Of a stretch of 64,000 bases of DNA, positions 17,452-26,293 are shown piece by piece. Source of the stretch: Singulisphaera sp. GP187 (lineage in GTDB: Bacteria; Planctomycetota; Planctomycetia; Isosphaerales; Isosphaeraceae); the NCBI RefSeq assembly GCF_900129635.1, contig NZ_FSRB01000002.1, positions 1 through 64,000 of the forward strand, in the 5' to 3' direction. How positions within the stretch are numbered: position 1 is the stretch's first letter; every line of letters starts with the position of its first letter. The position numbers and the translations under genes are program-made. The notes beneath the pieces are model-generated. The model was not told the origin of the DNA and did not search any database. It was given only the letters and a program-made list of their open reading frames with translations.

Positions 17452-20181
17452 ATGGCTTCGACCGACCCCCTGTATACCATCGTCCTCGCCGGCGGGAAGG
17501 GTTCGCGGATGCGGAGCCTTGACCGCCACAAGGTCTGTTTTGAGGTCGCCGGGGTGCCCGCGATCGTGCGGGCGATCGACATTTACAATTTGCTCGGCGT
17601 GACCAAGAACGTGGTGGTCGTCGGTGAGATGGCCGGGCAAGTCGTCGAGACGGTGGGCCGCCGGTTCGGGAACGTGGTGTTCGCCTACCAACCCGAGGCG
17701 CTCGGAACCGGGGACGCGGCGCGTTGCGGGCTGCGGGCCCTGTCGGAGGTCGACGACAATGCCCGGATCCTGGTGATCGCTGGCGATAAGATCATCGAAG
17801 GGGCGACGCTGAGTCGGTTTCTCGACCACGCCGACCGGACCGGCGGGGACCTGACCCTGCTGGTTTCCCCCGCCGGGTTAGCTTCCGAGGGGTCAGGGCG
17901 CGTCCTCTTCCGCCCCGACGGCCGCCCGCTGGGCATCGTCGAGGCCTCGGACATCCGGGTCCTCGCCTGCCGCAACGCGTTGCGCAAGGCACTCGCCGCC
18001 GAGCCGGACGAGACGATCGCCAGGGCAAAAGTCGAGGAGGCCATTGCGCAACACCTGGGGCCGGGGGGGTCGTGGTCGACGGTTCTGGGGTTCTCCAAGA
18101 AGTCGGGGCCGTCCAACGAGGAGCGACGTGCGACCTTCCGCCGCGACGAGTGGCTCGCCCGGCTCGAGGACCTTCCCCACGAGCTCCGGCTCGCACCTGA
18201 CGTTCCGCCGATCGCGGCGGCCGACGCGGCCCGCTCGCAATTCGTCAACGAGTCGATCTATCTCATCCGGAAAGGGGCGCTTCGCTACGGTCTGGATCAG
18301 ATGACCACCGCGAATGCTCAGGGCGAGGAGTACCTGACCGACGCCGTCGGGGCCGTGATGATCGGAACCGACGGTGAGCGGGGGACGCGCTATCAGTCGA
18401 GCTTTCTGGCCACCGAGCGGCCCGGCGAGATCATGTCGTTCAACAACCCCGAGGAGCTGCTGGTCATTGAGGACCGATTTCGAGGGCAACGCGCCCACGC
18501 CCTTGACGACCTCAGTGACCGGCTCGGGGAATCGCGCTATCGAACGGCCGAGGAATGGCTCTCCTTGTTTCCCGAGCCGCCTGAACTCGCTCCCTCCACC
18601 GACGAGGCGCTTCGGAGCTACTACGGCGACGACCCCGTCCTGATCGCCGACCGGCGGCGGCACTATCGCCGGACCCTGCTCCGGTTCCGCGACGCCTTCG
18701 GGGGGGATCGCCGCGTCATCGTGGTCCGATCGCCGGGCCGAATCAACATTCTGGGCCGACATATCGACTGGCAAGGGGGGCACTGCAACCTCATGGCCGT
18801 CGACCAAGAGGCGATCGTGGTCGCCTCCCCCCGGACCGACGACATGGTCGAGATCCGCAACGTTCGGCCCGACCAGTTCCCCGACGCGTCGATCGCGCTC
18901 GCCAAGCTCGTGAGCCAACTCGATTGGGATGACTGGATGAGTTGCGTCAATGGCCAGGAACTCCAGCGCCGGCTCCGGCGGTCCGCCGGTGACTGGAGCC
19001 TCTACTTCGAGGCGGCCATGCTCCGGCTTCAGATGGAGTTCCGCCACCAGCGGCTCGTCGGCATGGATGTCGCCATCGACAGCAATATCCCGATGGCGGC
19101 GGGCATGAGCTCGTCGTCAGCGCTGGTGGTCGCCGCGGCGGAGGCGGCCGTGGCCCTGAACGGGCTAGACCTGGCCCCGCGCCAGTTCGTCAATTTCTGC
19201 GGCGAAGGCGAATGGTTCGTCGGCACCCGGGGCGGCAGCGCCGACCACGCGGCCATGAAGTTCGGCAGCAAGGGAATGGTCTCGCACGTCAAGTTTCACG
19301 AGTTCGAGTTGCTCGAGCGGGTGCGGTTCCCCACGACGCACCGGATGGTCGTCTGCAACTCGTTCGTGCTGGCGAAGAAAGCGGCGGGAGCGAAGGCGGT
19401 CTTCAACGCCCGCGTCGCCTCCTACTTGCTCGGAGTGGCACTAGTTCGGCAGAAGTTCCCCCATCTCGCCCCGCTGATCCGGTTCGTTCGCGACATCCAG
19501 CCCGACTCGCTCGGGATTCCCGCGTCGCGAATCTACGAGGTCCTGCTGGAACTGCCGGAGTCGATCTCCGCCGCGGAGGCTCGGCGGCTCTTCATTGATG
19601 AGGCCGAGACGTGGTCGAACTTGGCGCCCTACCTGACCGGCCACGACGCTCAGGAGGAGTATCCGGTCCGCGGCGTGGTGCTCTACGGGATCAGCGAATG
19701 CGCCCGGGCGCGCGAAGCCGTCTCCTGCCTTCGAACCGGCGATATGAGAGCGTTCGGAGCCCTGATGAACCATTCGCACCAAGGCGAGCGCCGGTTTCTC
19801 GTGGCCGACGACCTCTCGGTCGAGCCGCATCACTCCGACGTCTCCGACGCCTATCTGCACGCGTTGATCGCCGACCTGGAGAGCGGCGACGAAACCCGGG
19901 CCGAACGGGCTCGGCTGGCGAATCAGCCCGGTGCCTATCGCTGCAGTACGCGCGAGGTTGACGCCCTGGTCGACATCGCCTGCCGGACGCCCGGCGTGCT
20001 CGGTGCCCAGATCGCGGGAGCCGGGCTCGGTGGCTGCGCCATGGTGCTCGCCGAGGAAGCGGCGGTTCCTGAACTGACGGCGCGGTTGAATGAGCATTTC
20101 TACCGCCGCCAAGGCTTACCCTCGGGAGTCTACGTCTGCACTCCCGCGGCAGGCAGTCGGGTCGTCGCCATCGAGTCGTGA
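17452..20181 (+). CDS. Bifunctional sugar-1-phosphate nucleotidylyltransferase / GHMP (galactokinase-type) sugar kinase
   Basis: A 909-residue fusion. The N-terminal part is a GlmU/RfbA-type nucleotidylyltransferase with the signature 'LAGGKGSRM' at residues 12-20 and 'EALGTGDAARCG' near 83-94. The C-terminal part, from about residue 400, is a GHMP kinase of galactokinase type: 'SPGRINILGRHIDWQGGH' near 426-443, the phosphate loop 'PMAAGMSSSSAL' near 547, and the third motif 'AGAGLGGCAMVL' near 854-865. Kinase plus pyrophosphorylase in one chain implies salvage of a free sugar to its NDP form, as in the FKP fucose enzyme; the substrate here is unknown. A pair of hairpins precedes it and rfbB follows after 173 bp. 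Confidence 0.88.
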   Translation: MASTDPLYTIVLAGGKGSRMRSLDRHKVCFEVAGVPAIVRAIDIYNLLGVTKNVVVVGEMAGQVVETVGRRFGNVVFAYQPEALGTGDAARCGLRALSEVDDNARILVIAGDKIIEGATLSRFLDHADRTGGDLTLLVSPAGLASEGSGRVLFRPDGRPLGIVEASDIRVLACRNALRKALAAEPDETIARAKVEEAIAQHLGPGGSWSTVLGFSKKSGPSNEERRATFRRDEWLARLEDLPHELRLAPDVPPIAAADAARSQFVNESIYLIRKGALRYGLDQMTTANAQGEEYLTDAVGAVMIGTDGERGTRYQSSFLATERPGEIMSFNNPEELLVIEDRFRGQRAHALDDLSDRLGESRYRTAEEWLSLFPEPPELAPSTDEALRSYYGDDPVLIADRRRHYRRTLLRFRDAFGGDRRVIVVRSPGRINILGRHIDWQGGHCNLMAVDQEAIVVASPRTDDMVEIRNVRPDQFPDASIALAKLVSQLDWDDWMSCVNGQELQRRLRRSAGDWSLYFEAAMLRLQMEFRHQRLVGMDVAIDSNIPMAAGMSSSSALVVAAAEAAVALNGLDLAPRQFVNFCGEGEWFVGTRGGSADHAAMKFGSKGMVSHVKFHEFELLERVRFPTTHRMVVCNSFVLAKKAAGAKAVFNARVASYLLGVALVRQKFPHLAPLIRFVRDIQPDSLGIPASRIYEVLLELPESISAAEARRLFIDEAETWSNLAPYLTGHDAQEEYPVRGVVLYGISECARAREAVSCLRTGDMRAFGALMNHSHQGERRFLVADDLSVEPHHSDVSDAYLHALIADLESGDETRAERARLANQPGAYRCSTREVDALVDIACRTPGVLGAQIAGAGLGGCAMVLAEEAAVPELTARLNEHFYRRQGLPSGVYVCTPAAGSRVVAIES

Positions 20182-20354
20182 ACCGACGGTAGCAAGGTGC
20201 CGACCTGAGCGGACCGAGGTGGTTCTGATCGGGCTCAGAACCTTAGTTCGGGAGAAATGAACGGCAGGATGAGTTGACCGGCCTGGAGCCAGTAAGGCAG
20301 GATATTCAGGAAAATCGCAACCAACTTCCAGGGACGGCGGAGCCTAGACCCCCC

Positions 20355-21347
20355 ATGAAGCGGATTCTCGTTACCGGCGGCTGCGGGTTCATCGGCGCGA
20401 ACTTCGTGCGGTGGGAGCTCGAAACCGACCCCGATTTGGTGGTGACCAACCTCGATGCGCTGACCTATGCCGGCAACCTCGACAACCTCGCGGATTTGCA
20501 GCATGAGCCGCGCTATCGGTTCGTGAAGGGGGATATCGCGGACCGGTCGCTCGTCATGGGCTTGGTGGCCGAGGGGTTTGACGCGATCGTTCACTTCGCG
20601 GCCGAGAGCCACGTCGATCGCTCGATCGACGACGCCACGCCGTTCTTGCGGACCAACATCCAGGGGACGCAGTGCCTGCTCGACGCCGCGCGCGCGGCGG
20701 GCACGCCCCGGTTCGTCCAGGTCTCGACCGATGAGGTGTACGGCACGCTCCTGCCCAATGACCCGCCCTTCTTCGAGTCGACCCCGCTGGCCCCCAATAG
20801 CCCGTATGCCGCCAGCAAGGCCGGGGCCGATCTCCTGGTCCGGGCCGCCTACCACACGCACGGCCTGGAAACCATCATCACGCGGTGTTCGAACAACTAC
20901 GGGCCTTATCAGTTCCCCGAGAAGCTGATCCCTTTGTTCGTGACCAACGCCCTGGCCGACATCCCCCTGCCCGTCTATGGCGATGGCCGGCAGGTCCGCG
21001 ACTGGATCCACGTCGTCGACCACTGCCGAGGAGTCGACGCCGCGCTCCGGCGAGGCCGGCCTGGTGAGGTCTACAACTTCGGCGGCCGGAGCGAACGGTT
21101 CAACATCGACGTCACCCACGCGGTGCTCGCCTTGACCGGCAAGCCGGCGACCTTGATCCGTCACGTCACCGATCGCCTCGGCCACGACCGCCGCTATGCC
21201 GTCGATTGCTCGAAGGCCGAGGCCGAGTTGGGCTGGCAGGCCTTGACCTCGTTCGAGACCGGCCTCGCCGCGACGGTGGACTGGTATCGCACCCACACCT
21301 CGTGGGTCGATCGGATTCGCTCGGGTGCCTATCGCAATCGAAATTAA
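20355..21347 (+). CDS. rfbB: dTDP-glucose 4,6-dehydratase
   Basis: A 330-residue extended SDR. 'GGCGFIGANF' (residues 8-17) binds NAD, 'STDEVYGT' (about 124-131) carries the dehydratase-specific Asp-Glu pair, and 'YAASKAGAD' (Tyr about 151) is the catalytic YxxxK. 'RCSNNYGPYQFPEKLIPLF' is the RfbB substrate-binding signature. It turns dTDP-glucose into dTDP-4-keto-6-deoxyglucose, the substrate of RfbC. ATG 20355 is chosen because it places the nucleotide loop at the N-terminus; the frame is open 81 bases further up. No rfbA or rfbD lies in the window. Its 3' end overlaps the - strand epimerase-encoding frame by 4 bases. Confidence 0.95.
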   Translation: MKRILVTGGCGFIGANFVRWELETDPDLVVTNLDALTYAGNLDNLADLQHEPRYRFVKGDIADRSLVMGLVAEGFDAIVHFAAESHVDRSIDDATPFLRTNIQGTQCLLDAARAAGTPRFVQVSTDEVYGTLLPNDPPFFESTPLAPNSPYAASKAGADLLVRAAYHTHGLETIITRCSNNYGPYQFPEKLIPLFVTNALADIPLPVYGDGRQVRDWIHVVDHCRGVDAALRRGRPGEVYNFGGRSERFNIDVTHAVLALTGKPATLIRHVTDRLGHDRRYAVDCSKAEAELGWQALTSFETGLAATVDWYRTHTSWVDRIRSGAYRNRN

Positions 21348-23350
21348 GCGGAAGGAACCATGCCCCCGCCCCAGACGGGCAGCCGTTCCGCCGCGATCGC
21401 CCGGAGCCGCGGGGCGGCGCGGTCCTTGGCCGCCAAGATCGGCGCGGCGACGGGCCACTGAATCGCCAGGTCCGGGTCATCCCAGGCGACGCTGCCCTCG
21501 AATTCGGGTCGATAGAACTCCGTGCATTTATACATGAACACGGCGAATTCGCTGGTCACGACAAAGCCATGGGCGAATCCAGGGGGGATGTAGAGCTGCC
21601 GGTGATCGGCCGCGGACAGGGTCAGGCCCATCCATTGTCCAAAGGTCGGTGAGCCAGCACGGATGTCCACCGCAACGTCGTAGATTTCGCCCTGAAGGAC
21701 CATAACGAGCTTCCCCTGCCCCGCGGGGTGCTGGTAATGGAGGCCTCGGAGCACCCCCTGCTTGGAGTGCGACAGGTTGTCCTGAACGAACGTCGACGGA
21801 ATTCCGGCATCGGCGGATCGTGACTGATTCCAGGTTTCCAGAAAGTAGCCGCGCTCGTCCCGGAAGATCCGGGGTTCGAGAATGACGGGACCTTGAAGTT
21901 GTATCCCACTCATATGCATCGGGTCGCTCTCGGCCTGAGGAGAGTGAGTTTCAGTTTGCGGGATCATGACGGGGCGGGAGGGTCGCAAGTAACCAGGGTC
22001 GACTTCCTCGTCGACATCAGGCAAGTGGCCTGACGCCGCGCTCCGAACGAAAGGCCCCAGGGTGGTGGAAGCCAGCTCCCGCAACATACTCCCTTGCTCT
22101 TTTCCTGACCACGGCAGTTCGCTCCTCGCCACCGTTCCTCGTTCCGATCGGGCCCCAGGATCATCCGAGTAAATGACCGAATCCTTCGAGGACCGATCGG
22201 GATGGGCATTCCGCTTGAAAAATGCGGGCGAGCTCGCCAGGGAGACGAGAACGCTGACGCAGCTCAGGCCCAGGCCGACACACCGAGCGGCGAGCATGGC
22301 CGGTGTCCCGATCGAGTGGCCGATCATGCCGAATAACTCGCCGCTGACCTCCTCGCCGACCCCAAGGGCCCCGAAAGGAAGGGGCGCGATCGCCGTGAAC
22401 AGAATCAGGGGAATGATGACCAGGCTGGTGCTCAGCGGCGGGGCGATCGGGAACAGTGCACAGATCACCGCATAGAACGCGAAGGCATAGATCGCGTGGC
22501 TGGCCATCGCCATCGCCAGGGCCGCGACCACGGCCCGCGGATGGCCGCGATAGGCTGCCGCGGCGTCCCAAAGTCCCGCCAGTTTCGCGGACATCCTCCC
22601 CTCCCCCAGGATCCGCCGGAGCAGGACCGCGGTGGCCGGCAGGAACAAGGCGGCAAACCCGAGCAGGCCCGCGCCGGCGACCGCCCAGACGACCGCAATC
22701 AGCTTTCGGACGGCGACGGCCGCGGTGGGCCACTGGAGCGCCCCCATCAGGCTGACCAGCAAGAATAGTCCCAGAATCCCGGTGACGCGGTCGAACATCA
22801 CCGACGCGACCAGAGGCGCCCTGCTCTGGCCTTGCCCGCGCCCGAAGGCGGCCACCTTGACCACGTCCCCGCCGAGTTGCCCGGGAACGATGAGCTCGGA
22901 CGCGTGGCCGAGAAAACCGATCCGCACCGCCTGGCGGAGGGTCAACGGCACCCCTTGAACCCGTGCCAGGAGATACCAGCGGGCGAAGGTGCTCAACAGG
23001 GCAACCTCCCCCAGCACCAGGGCCGCCGCCAGATCACGCAGGTTGGGTTCGCGGCCGATCACCTCCCGGACCGAGGCCTGGTTCTTCCAGAGCGCCCATC
23101 CCAGCAAGCCGAACCCGAGCGCGTACGAGCCGGCGCGCACCATGAGCCTCAGCCAACGGTGCTTGGGCACGCTCGGCGCCTGCGCCTGGGGATCCGCCGA
23201 GAGTGCCGCGGGAACCGTCCCGACGATCGCGTCGTCGATCAAGGTATCGTTCTCATCAAAAAAAGAGGGGCGAAAAGTCGACTGACTTCGGTTCTCGGAC
23301 TGATCCGGCGAGCAAACGGCGGGGTCTGCGACGTCCCCAACTTGCGTCAC
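21344..23350 (-). CDS. Flippase-like (LPG synthase TM-type) membrane protein in one frame with dTDP-4-dehydrorhamnose 3,5-epimerase (RfbC)
   Basis: One 668-codon frame. Residues about 65-380 are an eight-or-so-segment membrane protein of the lysylphosphatidylglycerol-synthase-TM/UPF0104 type ('IGFLGHASELIVPGQLGGDV', 'FGALGVGEEVSGELFG'). Residues about 480-668 are a complete RfbC with 'RDERGYFLETWN', the catalytic 'GVLRGLHYQ' and 'LYIPPGFAHGF'. The roughly 100 residues between are hydrophilic and low in family character. The GTG start overlaps the upstream TGA by four bases. RfbC may instead be translated separately from ATG 21919 (or 21913), giving the normal 191 residues; a repeated upstream element supports that. 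Epimerase function is certain; whether it is a physical fusion is open. Confidence 0.85.
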   Translation of the reverse strand: MTQVGDVADPAVCSPDQSENRSQSTFRPSFFDENDTLIDDAIVGTVPAALSADPQAQAPSVPKHRWLRLMVRAGSYALGFGLLGWALWKNQASVREVIGREPNLRDLAAALVLGEVALLSTFARWYLLARVQGVPLTLRQAVRIGFLGHASELIVPGQLGGDVVKVAAFGRGQGQSRAPLVASVMFDRVTGILGLFLLVSLMGALQWPTAAVAVRKLIAVVWAVAGAGLLGFAALFLPATAVLLRRILGEGRMSAKLAGLWDAAAAYRGHPRAVVAALAMAMASHAIYAFAFYAVICALFPIAPPLSTSLVIIPLILFTAIAPLPFGALGVGEEVSGELFGMIGHSIGTPAMLAARCVGLGLSCVSVLVSLASSPAFFKRNAHPDRSSKDSVIYSDDPGARSERGTVARSELPWSGKEQGSMLRELASTTLGPFVRSAASGHLPDVDEEVDPGYLRPSRPVMIPQTETHSPQAESDPMHMSGIQLQGPVILEPRIFRDERGYFLETWNQSRSADAGIPSTFVQDNLSHSKQGVLRGLHYQHPAGQGKLVMVLQGEIYDVAVDIRAGSPTFGQWMGLTLSAADHRQLYIPPGFAHGFVVTSEFAVFMYKCTEFYRPEFEGSVAWDDPDLAIQWPVAAPILAAKDRAAPRLRAIAAERLPVWGGGMVPSA
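22056..22130 (-). repeat. Copy A of a dispersed ~71-nt element, upstream of rfbC start
   Basis: Aligned without gaps to 36414-36484, it matches at about 54 of 71 positions by hand count, with conserved blocks GGTGGAAGCC, TACTCCCT and GGCAGTTCGC (plus-strand reading). It lies 137 nt upstream of the RfbC ATG at 21919, nearly the same distance as copy B from rfbF. It falls inside the linker between the flippase-like and epimerase parts, which suggests that this linker derives from intergenic DNA. Confidence 0.55.
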
Positions 23351-24087
23351 ACAACCTTGATAACGATCGCGTGGCCATTGAGGTTGTGCAGCACGATCCG
23401 ATCCGACAGGGCCCGCTGCTCGTCGACAAGTCGCGTTACTCCCGGCGTGGATTTAAATCCATAATCATCATAGACGACGATTCCGCCGATCACCAAGCGG
23501 GGCCAGATCCAGTCCCCGATGTCTTTGGCCGATTGATAAACATCGACGTCGATGTGACAGAAGCGAAAACGATCGTTCTGGGCTTCGTGTCCGGTTTCGT
23601 CTGGGAAGATCCCCTCAAGGATCCTGATTCCGGGAAGGTCGAGATCGCGGTGAAGCAGGTTTTCCACAATCCCACGTGTCGTGTCAGAATGCTCCCCACC
23701 CCGATAATCAGCGTCTTGTTCGTCGGCCTTGACGACCCCCTTGAAGGTGTCGGCAACGTAGAACGGATCTCTGATTCCGCACTCACGTGCTTTAGCCCCG
23801 ATCACGCCGGCGGTCCCACCGCGCCATGCCCCGACCTCAAGGAGCGATCCCTCAAGCTTGGCGGATTGCTCGACAAGGGTCCAAAGTTCCCAGAGCCGAA
23901 ATTTGTCGACCAAGGTATTCGCTGATATCTTTGTCAAGACTTTTTGAAACTGGGGATCTTTATTCCAGGGCGTGTAATTGGACATGGGACGAATCACCTC
24001 GTCCCCCTCCTCCATTCGGTAAAACGCGTATCCTCGTCGAGCCAGGATTGTCCCGACCGTAAATTTCAAAGAATGAATCAGACCCAT
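23347..24087 (-). CDS. TylF/MycF-type O-methyltransferase (macrocin O-methyltransferase family)
   Basis: A 246-residue protein. 'GSLLEVGAWRGGTAG' is the SAM-binding loop, 'FCHIDVDVYQSAKDIG' carries the metal-binding Asp residues typical of TylF/MycF enzymes, and 'VVYDDYGF' follows. These enzymes methylate sugar hydroxyls on macrolides and on surface glycans with SAM and Mg2+. Start ATG 24087 is preceded by a GGGG-type ribosome site; the frame is open to 24258, but that extension is Arg- and Ser-rich and unlike the family. The stop overlaps the GTG start of the next gene by four bases, indicating translational coupling. Confidence 0.85.
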   Translation of the reverse strand: MGLIHSLKFTVGTILARRGYAFYRMEEGDEVIRPMSNYTPWNKDPQFQKVLTKISANTLVDKFRLWELWTLVEQSAKLEGSLLEVGAWRGGTAGVIGAKARECGIRDPFYVADTFKGVVKADEQDADYRGGEHSDTTRGIVENLLHRDLDLPGIRILEGIFPDETGHEAQNDRFRFCHIDVDVYQSAKDIGDWIWPRLVIGGIVVYDDYGFKSTPGVTRLVDEQRALSDRIVLHNLNGHAIVIKVV

Positions 24088-24335
24088 GATGTACCCCGAT
24101 CGGGGATTGTGAGGTAACGACGTCAAACACGTCTCTGAGCTCGGAGATAGGCCCGGCGCCCGCCTCGTCTCAACAGGATCACGAGAGACGACCCAAATCG
24201 ATCGAACGTGAGTGCAAACCCTTTGGCGGCAATCCTCGCCTGGAAAGCTTCGCCGCACCCGTTTCCCCCTTCATCGGCACAATCGACCGTGGCGTCATCG
24301 TGGGTCCAACGATTTCCGGAGGGTGGGTCCGTGCC

Positions 24336-24986
24336 TCAGAGCAGATCGAGGAGATCGGCCGGAGTTTTGCAGAAGACCTCCGCCCCGGCCGCGGCCAGTT
24401 CTTCTCGAGAACCGAAGCCGTAGAGGACCGCGACCGTCGCCAGGCCATTGGCTCGGGCGGCGATGATGTCATGCTCCCTGTCGCCGATCACGACCGTTTC
24501 CGCCGGCGGGAGCCTCCACTCCATCACGATCCGGCGAAAGATCTGGGTCTTGGAGGGAGCAGGCCCGCCAGGGTCGGTCCCATAGATGCCCGAGAATGGG
24601 TCGGCCAGGCCGAAGTGGTCCAGAATCCGGCTCGCGAACGAGGTGGTCTTCGACGTCCCCACCCAGAGGGTACGACCGGAAGCGGTCAGGTCGGCAAGCA
24701 GTTTTGGAATCCCTTCATAGACATGGGCATCGAAGAGTCCCCCGGCGCCGTAATGTTCGCGATAATAGGCGACGGCAAGTGTCGTGCGATCATCGCCCAG
24801 GGGCGTCAACAGACGCGACATGACCTCTTCGAGCGGGGGACCGATCATCGGATCCAGGTCGGTCGCCTCCGGCAGCACATGGCCGAGACGGCCGAGGGTA
24901 TGCCGAATGCTCCCCTGGATCCCGGCCCGGGAGTCGACGAGCGTGCCATCCATATCGAAGATGAGATGACGAAAAGGTGGTCCCAT
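24336..24986 (-). CDS. HAD-superfamily phosphatase (phosphoglycolate phosphatase-like)
   Basis: A 216-residue protein with all four HAD motifs: nucleophile and acid in 'FDMDGTLVDS' (Asp11, Asp13), motif II 'VGTSKTTS', motif III lysine in 'PSKTQIFRR', and motif IV 'VVIGDREHDIIAA'. The alpha-helical cap between motifs I and II is of the beta-phosphoglucomutase/Gph type. The substrate is likely a small phosphorylated sugar or acid. Its position two genes after the NeuB-like synthase suggests it could remove phosphate from a nonulosonate 9-phosphate-like product or a sugar phosphate (inference). It is followed by a 248-bp gap before the TylF-type gene. Confidence 0.85.
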   Translation of the reverse strand: MGPPFRHLIFDMDGTLVDSRAGIQGSIRHTLGRLGHVLPEATDLDPMIGPPLEEVMSRLLTPLGDDRTTLAVAYYREHYGAGGLFDAHVYEGIPKLLADLTASGRTLWVGTSKTTSFASRILDHFGLADPFSGIYGTDPGGPAPSKTQIFRRIVMEWRLPPAETVVIGDREHDIIAARANGLATVAVLYGFGSREELAAAGAEVFCKTPADLLDLL

Positions 24987-25038
24987 GCGCTCCTCGAGTG
25001 GATCCCCGCCGCCTTCGACGACGAGCGAATTTCAACGT

Positions 25039-26235
25039 TCAACGAACGAGGACGAGTCGATGCTTGGGAACCGCATAACAAACGAGGTCGAAGACCTCAT
25101 TCTTATGCGGGCGCAAGTAGTAGTGATAGTCGGGGTTCATGCTCTGAATCAAGAGGGGAAGGACCCAGAGGTGGTCCTGTGTGTGGTAGACGCAGACATT
25201 GAGCAGCGGTGAATGCGCCTGGATCAGGCCACGTGCCCCCTTCAATGTTTCGAATTCGGCCCCCTCGACATCCATCTTGATCGTAGTAGGGACGTGCTCG
25301 GCCAGGAGTTCGTCGAGCGGGACGCAATCGACCTCCACCGAGCCTTGGCCGATCCGTGAGGAGGCCAGGCCGGACGGATCGATCCGAGTCTTGGTGCGCC
25401 GATCACTGCTCGCCAGGGGCAGGGCTGAGATCCGCGCCGCGACGGCCGTGGGCAGCGTCTCCACGTAGGCTCGCAGCTTCTCGAAGTTGAGGGGGTCGGG
25501 TTCGAGCGCATAGTAGTGGTCGAATCCGTCGCCCTTGCGCTCGAGGAAGACCTTGAGCGTGTCGCCGTCGAAGGCGCCGCAATCGACGAAGACTTCGTGA
25601 GGGTCCGAGGCGAAGAGCGAGTCGCAGAAATACTGCTCCTCCTCGACCGCGGGCGGCAGGCCGTCGAAGTCCTGGAAGAGCCGGTGCCGCACCTGGGCGA
25701 CGAACTCGCGCCGCGAGGCCTCGTCGGCCATCAGCCGGAACGCCCTGCGGATCTCATCCTTCCGGCCGAGGACCCGGGACGGCAGGTCGATGGCGAAGTA
25801 GGGGAGGAACGCGTCGGGATACTTGCAATAGAGCGCCGTGAAGTTGGCGATCCTCTGGCAGCCGAGCCTCTCGAGCTGCGAACGCAGGTGCTTCTGGAGC
25901 CGGTTGGCGGAGACCTCGCGCGGCACGGCCCCCCAGATGGTGGTCACGAAGGTCGCGCGGTCGTGATAGCGCGCGACCGCGTCCGCGGGCGAGAGGACGT
26001 CGATGCCGTCGATCTTCGTCCCTTGGACCGGCTTCGCGTTATCGGCGAAGGCGAGCGGCTCGATGCCGATCTGGCGCAACTTCGCCAGAGTCATCCGGCC
26101 CAGGTTCCCCGCGCCGAAGAGCACGAGGGACTCGGCGTAAGGGGCCGCCACTCGGTCGAACCCGTGCCTCTCGAAATCGAGGACCGACTCGGGGTCGGTG
26201 TTGAGCAGCGCTTCGAGCTCCACCTCAGGTGACAT
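25039..26235 (-). CDS. Two-domain FkbM methyltransferase with N-terminal Rossmann-like domain
   Basis: A 398-residue protein. Residues about 36-95 form a nucleotide-binding-like segment ('LVLFGAGNLGRMTLAKL', then 'PLAFADNAKPVQGTKIDGI') like the C-terminal domain of sugar C-methyltransferases and some PglD-like proteins. The FkbM domain starts near 214 with 'EVFVDCGAFDGDTLKVF' and ends with the family signature 'IKMDVEGAEFETLKGA' (319-334). The final 'YHYYLRPHKNEVFDLVCYA' matches the usual FkbM C-terminus. It is likely a sugar or lipid-linked-glycan methyltransferase. It sits between the NeuB-like gene (58 bp upstream) and the HAD phosphatase (52 bp downstream) in the same operon. Confidence 0.82.
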   Translation of the reverse strand: MSPEVELEALLNTDPESVLDFERHGFDRVAAPYAESLVLFGAGNLGRMTLAKLRQIGIEPLAFADNAKPVQGTKIDGIDVLSPADAVARYHDRATFVTTIWGAVPREVSANRLQKHLRSQLERLGCQRIANFTALYCKYPDAFLPYFAIDLPSRVLGRKDEIRRAFRLMADEASRREFVAQVRHRLFQDFDGLPPAVEEEQYFCDSLFASDPHEVFVDCGAFDGDTLKVFLERKGDGFDHYYALEPDPLNFEKLRAYVETLPTAVAARISALPLASSDRRTKTRIDPSGLASSRIGQGSVEVDCVPLDELLAEHVPTTIKMDVEGAEFETLKGARGLIQAHSPLLNVCVYHTQDHLWVLPLLIQSMNPDYHYYLRPHKNEVFDLVCYAVPKHRLVLVR

Positions 26236-26293
26236 GGGGCACTCCGGTTATCGGGAGGCAGGGAATCCGTACGGCCACGCGATCGGGGCTCCG

